From positions 1 to 64,000 of the forward strand of contig JALHRS010000019.1 of assembly GCA_022841325.1 (NCBI GenBank): a stretch of DNA of 64,000 nucleotides. The letters run 5' to 3'. Origin of the DNA: Lysobacterales bacterium. Its GTDB lineage: Bacteria > Pseudomonadota > Gammaproteobacteria > Xanthomonadales > SZUA-5. This document shows positions 59,709 through 64,000 of this stretch, in pieces (position 1 is the first letter of the stretch; each line of letters opens with the position of its first letter). The position numbers and the translations under genes are program-made. Below the pieces are notes generated by a model. The model saw nothing but the letters and a program-made list of their open reading frames with translations, ran no database searches and had not been told where the DNA came from.

Positions 59709-61200
59709 GGAAATGCTGCTGGTTGCCGATGCGGTTGCCAACGAGAAGGGCGTGCCGCGCGCTGTCATCTTTGATGCCCTCGAGGCGGCTCTGGCCTCCG
59801 CTGCCAAGCGCAAGCATGGCGGCGACATTCTCACGCGCGTGGTCATCGACCGGGTCAGCGGCGACTACAAGACCTTCAGGCGCTGGGAAGTCATTGAAGA
59901 CGACGCCCCACTCGAGTTCCCCGAGCGCCAGTCGGCGCTGACCGTCGCCATCGAAACCGATCCCAACGTCGAGGTCGGCGGCTACATCGAGGAGCCCATC
60001 GAGAACGCCGAGTTCGGTCGTATCTCGGCGCAGGCGGCCAAGCAGGTCATCGTCCAGCGCGTGCGCGAAGCCGAGCGCGCCCAGGTCGTCGACCAGTACC
60101 AGGACAAGGTAGGTGCTTTGGTCACCGGCATCATCAAGCGCATCGAGCGCGGCCATATCTATCTGGACCTGGGCGGCAACGCCGAGGCCATCATCCTGCG
60201 CGAGCGCGTGGTTCCGCGCGAGAACTTCCGCGCCGGCGATCGCGTACGCGGCATCCTCTACGATGTGCGCAGCGAGGCTCGCGGACCGCAGCTGTTTGTG
60301 TCGAGAACCGCGCCCGAGTTCATGATGGAGCTGTTCAAGCTGGAAGTGCCTGAAGTCGGTCAGGGCGTGGTGACGGTCATGGCTGCCGCCCGCGACCCCG
60401 GCGATCGCGCCAAGATTGCGGTGCGCGCCAATGACAACCGCACTGACCCGGTGGGTGCCTGCATCGGCATGCAGGGCTCGCGCGTGAAGGCGGTGTCGAA
60501 CGAGCTCAATGGCGAACGTATCGACATCGTGCTGTGGAACGACAACCCGGCCCAGTTCGTGATCAACGCGATGGCCCCGGCGGAAGTGCAGTCGATCGTC
60601 GTTGACGAAGAAAAGCATGCCATGGATCTGGCGGTGGCCGAGGACAAGCTGTCCCAGGCCATCGGTCGCGGCGGACAGAATGTGCGCCTGGCCAGCAAAC
60701 TCACCGGTTGGCAGCTCAACGTCATGACCCAGGCTCAGGCGCAGGCCAAGAGCGAGGCCGAATCCACGCAGGCCGTCGAGATGTTTGTCGATAAGCTGCA
60801 GGTCGATGAGGAAATCGCCGCGATTCTGGTGCGCGAGGGCTTCAGCAGCGTCGAGGAAGTGGCTTACGTCCCGGCGGGAGAGCTCTTGTCGGTGGATGAA
60901 TTCGATGAAGACCTGGTCGAGGAACTGCGGGCACGGGCTCGCGACGCCCTGCTGACCGAGATGATCGCGAAGGAAGAGGCGCTCGAAGAGCACCGTCCGG
61001 ATGACTCGCTGCTGGCAGTCAACGGCATGGACGAGGCCACGGCCTACGCCCTAGCCGGCCAGGGTATCCGCACCCGGGAAGACCTCGCCGATCTGGCGGT
61101 GGACGAATTGATGGAAGTCGAAGGCATGACCGAGGAGCGCGCTGCGAGCCTGATCATGACCGCGCGCGAACCTTTGTTTGCCGGCGAGAACCAGGCTTGA
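59701..61200 (+). CDS. nusA: Transcription termination/antitermination protein NusA
   Basis: This 499-residue factor binds RNA polymerase and modulates pausing, termination and antitermination. In order it has the N-terminal RNAP-binding domain (about 1-125), S1 (about 135-200, [20 protein letters not shown]), KH1 ([20 protein letters not shown]) and KH2 ([18 protein letters not shown]). Two C-terminal acidic repeats with helix-hairpin-helix motifs (about 370-499, [14 protein letters not shown]) follow. ATG 59701 follows AAAGGAAAG. It overlaps rimP. Confidence 0.97.
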   Translation: MSKEMLLVADAVANEKGVPRAVIFDALEAALASAAKRKHGGDILTRVVIDRVSGDYKTFRRWEVIEDDAPLEFPERQSALTVAIETDPNVEVGGYIEEPIENAEFGRISAQAAKQVIVQRVREAERAQVVDQYQDKVGALVTGIIKRIERGHIYLDLGGNAEAIILRERVVPRENFRAGDRVRGILYDVRSEARGPQLFVSRTAPEFMMELFKLEVPEVGQGVVTVMAAARDPGDRAKIAVRANDNRTDPVGACIGMQGSRVKAVSNELNGERIDIVLWNDNPAQFVINAMAPAEVQSIVVDEEKHAMDLAVAEDKLSQAIGRGGQNVRLASKLTGWQLNVMTQAQAQAKSEAESTQAVEMFVDKLQVDEEIAAILVREGFSSVEEVAYVPAGELLSVDEFDEDLVEELRARARDALLTEMIAKEEALEEHRPDDSLLAVNGMDEATAYALAGQGIRTREDLADLAVDELMEVEGMTEERAASLIMTAREPLFAGENQA

Positions 61201-61258
61201 AAGTACACGATGCGCGGCACACGAGCTGCCGCGGTCGACGCTGAATTTGGAGAAGTGC

Positions 61259-63865
61259 ATGGCAGGAGTGACCGTCGAAAAGCTGGCAACCGTGCTGGGG
61301 GTAGGCCCCGAGCGCCTGCTTGAACAGCTGGCCGAGGCCGGCATGAAGTTCAGCAATGTCCAGCAGGAAGTCAGCGCGACCCAGAAGATCGCGCTGCTGG
61401 AGTACCTGCGCTCGTCTCATGGCAAGGCCAAGGCCGATCTCAAGGCACCCAGCCAGATCACGCTGAAGCGCAAGACTGTCAGCGAGCTGACGGTGCCGAC
61501 CGGTGGACCGGGTCGCGGCGCCAAGACCGTCAATGTCGAGGTTCGTCAGCAGAAGGTCTACGTCAAGCGCAGCACCGTCGCCGAGCAGGCCGAGAACGAT
61601 CCCGAGCGCGAGGAAGCGCAGCGGCTGTTGAACGAATCGCATCTGCGCCGCGAGTCGGAAGACCAGGCCCGCCGTGAGGCCGATGCCCGCCGTCAGGCCG
61701 AAGAAGATCGTCAGCGCGAACAGGAAGAAGAACGCCGGCGCGAGCGTGAAAACGCCGAACGCCTGGCCGCCGAGGAAGCCGAGCGCCTGCGCGAAGCCGA
61801 AGTTCAGCGCCTGGCTGAAGAAGAACGCGTCAAGACCGAGGCCACCAAGCCGAAGAAAGTCCGCGTCGAAGCCGACGAGAAGCCGCGCGGACACAAGCCC
61901 GACAAGGCCGCTGCGCGACGTGCCCCGGTGGCGCGCGTGCTTCAGGACGAGGTCGTGGCCGACGAGCCAGAACCGGTGGCAGCCGCGGGTCAGTTGCATC
62001 TGAGCGACCACGCCCGTCGCGCCAAAAAGAAACCGCATCGTCGTCACTCGGCTCCCGAGCCGCAGCGCGGCGGTCGCGATCATGGCTTCTCGAGGCCTAC
62101 AGCTCCAGTGGTCCGAGAGGTGGAAGTGAGTGACACGATCGTGGTGGCGGAACTGGCGCAGAAGCTTGCAGTCAAGGCTCCGGAAGTGATCAAGGCGCTG
62201 ATGAAGATGGGCGTCATGGTGACCATCAACCAGAACATCGATCACGACACCGCCGTCCTGGTGGCCGAGGAACTCGGCCATTCGGTCAAGAAGTCCGGTG
62301 CCCGCGACGTCGAGGCTGAAGTGGTCTCGGTGGATCCGACTGCCGGCGAAGCCGTGCAGCGCCCGCCCGTGGTCACGATCATGGGTCATGTCGATCACGG
62401 CAAGACCTCGCTGCTGGATCACATCCGCCGCACCCGCGTGGCCGCTGGCGAAGCCGGTGGCATCACCCAGCACATCGGCGCCTATCACGTGAACACCAAG
62501 AAGGGAATCATCACCTTCCTGGATACCCCGGGTCACTCCGCATTCACCCAGATGCGTGCCCGCGGCGCCAAGATCACCGACATCGTGATCCTGGTCGTGG
62601 CTGCCGATGACGGCGTCATGCCGCAGACGATCGAAGCCATCAAGCACGCGCGCGCCGCCAAGGTGCCGCTGATCGTGGCCGTGAACAAGATGGACAAAGC
62701 CGACGCCGAACCGGAAAAGGTCAAGCAGGGGCTGCTGCAGCACGACGTGATTCCGGAGGAATACGGCGGCGATGTGCAGGTGGTCCCGGTGTCGGCCAAG
62801 ACCGGAGCCGGTATCGACAATCTGCTCGAAGCCATTCTGGTGCAGTCTGAAGTGCTGGAACTGCGCGCTCCGGTCAAGGGCCGCGCCCGCGGCACCGTGG
62901 TCGAGTCCACGCTGGACAAGGGCCGCGGCCCGGTCGCCACCATCCTGGTACAGAGCGGCACCCTGAAGAAGGGCGACATCGTGCTGGCCGGCATGCAGTG
63001 GGGCCGCGTACGCGCCATGTTCGACGAAGCCGGACGGCAGATCGCCGAAGCCGGTCCGTCGATACCGGCGGTGGTCATCGGCCTGCAGGGTACGCCCTTT
63101 GCCGGCGACGATTTCATGGCCGTGGCCGACGAGCGGGCCGCCCGCGAGGCTGCCGCCGCCCGTGAGTTGCGCAGCCGCGATGTGCGCCTGGCCAAGCAGC
63201 AGTCCTCGAAGCTGGAAGATGTGTTCGCGCAGATGGGCCAGGGCGAAGTCCAGACCCTCAATCTGCTGGTCAAGGCCGACGTGCAGGGAACGGCCGAAGC
63301 CTTGCGCGAAGCACTCAGTGGCCTGGCCACCGACCAGATCAAGGTCAACATCATTTCTTCGGGTGTGGGCGGCATCACCGAATCCGACGCCACGCTGGCC
63401 GTTGCCGCCAAGGCCGTGGTCATCGGCTTCAACGTCCGCGCCGATGCCCAGGCCCGCAAGGTGCTGCAGGAAGGCGGCGTCGAGGTCAATTACTACAGCA
63501 TCATCTACGAAGCCATCGATCATGTCCGCAAGGCACTGACCGGCATGCTCGGCACCGAAACCCGCGAGAAGATCCTGGGTCTGGCCCAGGTGCGCGAAGT
63601 GTTCCGGTCCAGCAAGTTCGGTGCGGTGGCCGGTTCGATGGTCATCGAGGGCGTGGTCAAGCGCAACAAGCCGATCCGCGTGCTGCGCGACAACGTCGTC
63701 ATCTTCGAAGGCGAACTGGAATCGCTGCGTCGCTTCAAGGACATTGTCGAAGAAGTGCGCAATGGCATGGAATGCGGCATCGCGGTGAAGGAATACAACG
63801 ATGTGAAGGCCGGCGATCAGATCGAGTGCTTCGATCGGATCGAAGTCCAGCGCACGCTTGGCTGA
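61259..63865 (+). CDS. infB: Translation initiation factor IF-2
   Basis: This 868-residue GTPase brings initiator tRNA to the 30S subunit, which suits its place behind the fMet tRNA gene. The first 60 residues are the IF2_N domain ([20 protein letters not shown]), and residues about 110-250 are a charged Arg/Glu-rich helix typical of long IF-2. The GTP domain follows with [17 protein letters not shown] and NKMDKADAE. The C-terminal domains end in [20 protein letters not shown]. Start ATG 61259 has GGAGAAG upstream. Confidence 0.97.
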   Translation: MAGVTVEKLATVLGVGPERLLEQLAEAGMKFSNVQQEVSATQKIALLEYLRSSHGKAKADLKAPSQITLKRKTVSELTVPTGGPGRGAKTVNVEVRQQKVYVKRSTVAEQAENDPEREEAQRLLNESHLRRESEDQARREADARRQAEEDRQREQEEERRRERENAERLAAEEAERLREAEVQRLAEEERVKTEATKPKKVRVEADEKPRGHKPDKAAARRAPVARVLQDEVVADEPEPVAAAGQLHLSDHARRAKKKPHRRHSAPEPQRGGRDHGFSRPTAPVVREVEVSDTIVVAELAQKLAVKAPEVIKALMKMGVMVTINQNIDHDTAVLVAEELGHSVKKSGARDVEAEVVSVDPTAGEAVQRPPVVTIMGHVDHGKTSLLDHIRRTRVAAGEAGGITQHIGAYHVNTKKGIITFLDTPGHSAFTQMRARGAKITDIVILVVAADDGVMPQTIEAIKHARAAKVPLIVAVNKMDKADAEPEKVKQGLLQHDVIPEEYGGDVQVVPVSAKTGAGIDNLLEAILVQSEVLELRAPVKGRARGTVVESTLDKGRGPVATILVQSGTLKKGDIVLAGMQWGRVRAMFDEAGRQIAEAGPSIPAVVIGLQGTPFAGDDFMAVADERAAREAAAARELRSRDVRLAKQQSSKLEDVFAQMGQGEVQTLNLLVKADVQGTAEALREALSGLATDQIKVNIISSGVGGITESDATLAVAAKAVVIGFNVRADAQARKVLQEGGVEVNYYSIIYEAIDHVRKALTGMLGTETREKILGLAQVREVFRSSKFGAVAGSMVIEGVVKRNKPIRVLRDNVVIFEGELESLRRFKDIVEEVRNGMECGIAVKEYNDVKAGDQIECFDRIEVQRTLG

Positions 63866-63879
63866 TCGGGAGAATTCGG

Positions 63880-64000
63880 GTGGCACGAGGTGGATTTGAA
63901 CGTACCGACCGTATCGCCGCGCTGTTGCGGCGTGAGGTGGCTACATTGGTGCATGAGGATGTCAAATCGCACCAGTTGCCGGAGATCAGCGTCTCCGACG
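63880..64000 (+). CDS. rbfA: Ribosome-binding factor A, cut by the window end
   Basis: The last 121 bases open with GTG 63880, preceded by GGGAG, and read VARGGFERTDRIAALLRREV then ATLVHEDVKSHQLPEISVSD. This is the typical N-terminus of RbfA, a cold-shock 30S maturation factor. It is the next gene expected after infB. The rest lies beyond the window. Confidence 0.92.
   Translation, partial: MARGGFERTDRIAALLRREVATLVHEDVKSHQLPEISVSD

Noticed and set aside
61154-63886. 910-residue open frame on the minus strand opposite infB
   Set aside because: It lies completely opposite IF-2, whose motifs are unmistakable. Long antisense frames are expected in G+C-rich genes.

Overview
The window is G+C-rich, densely coded bacterial chromosome from a gammaproteobacterium, most likely of the order Lysobacterales (Xanthomonadales). 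The main evidence is a fused aspartate kinase/diaminopimelate decarboxylase, a MurL-type muramoyl dipeptide epimerase, the metY-rimP-nusA-infB-rbfA order, and many REP-like intergenic repeats. I did not recognise a close named relative. The first 14 bases match the 3' end of an Illumina TruSeq adapter, so the left edge is the end of an assembled contig. No prophage, CRISPR array, intact insertion sequence or rRNA is visible.

Left third (1-27 kb): a 5'-truncated porin; a class I methyltransferase; two phospholipase A2-like secreted proteins separated by a MITE-like element; an MFS exporter between two LysR-type regulators; a YghU-type glutathione transferase; a secreted hypothetical protein; a metallo-beta-lactamase-like protein. 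Then come fhs and folD, convergent, which together interconvert formate and one-carbon folates, a TonB-dependent receptor, a MacA/MacB-type tripartite exporter with an unusual adaptor, a SEC-C (YecA-like) protein, and a four-gene minus-strand group (APC permease, secreted hypothetical, class A beta-lactamase-like hydrolase, DUF2333). Most of the dispersed repeats lie in the gaps of this part.

Middle (27-48 kb): murL and the lysC-lysA fusion, both tied to peptidoglycan or lysine precursors, with a G-quadruplex-prone 96-bp tandem repeat between them. Next are a secreted protein with an IPTL/PEP-CTERM-like tail, a PhzF protein, a lipoprotein and a glycine-zipper protein. The phage shock operon pspABC follows, with a convincing sigma-54 promoter, then an FKBP isomerase, a DUF1289-NUDIX-rhodanese overlapping run and a beta-CASP nuclease-like protein. 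A minus-strand pyroglutamate operon comes next: pxpB-pxpC-pxpA-DUF969-DUF979-pcp, followed by a dienelactone hydrolase and a HIT protein. It joins release of N-terminal pyroglutamate, transport and ATP-dependent ring opening in one unit.

Right third (48-64 kb): a minus-strand cluster running lipase lipoprotein (VolA-like), DUF1302 outer-membrane barrel, DUF1329 LolA-like periplasmic protein, terminator, Asp-box (YCF48-like) protein and RND permease. I propose this is a trans-envelope lipid or hydrophobic-compound handling system, and it is the best candidate here for an under-described system. After it come gap and the conserved translation/transcription block: initiator tRNA with an unusual U1-U72 mismatch and its own promoter and terminator, rimP, nusA, infB and the start of rbfA, which is cut by the window edge.
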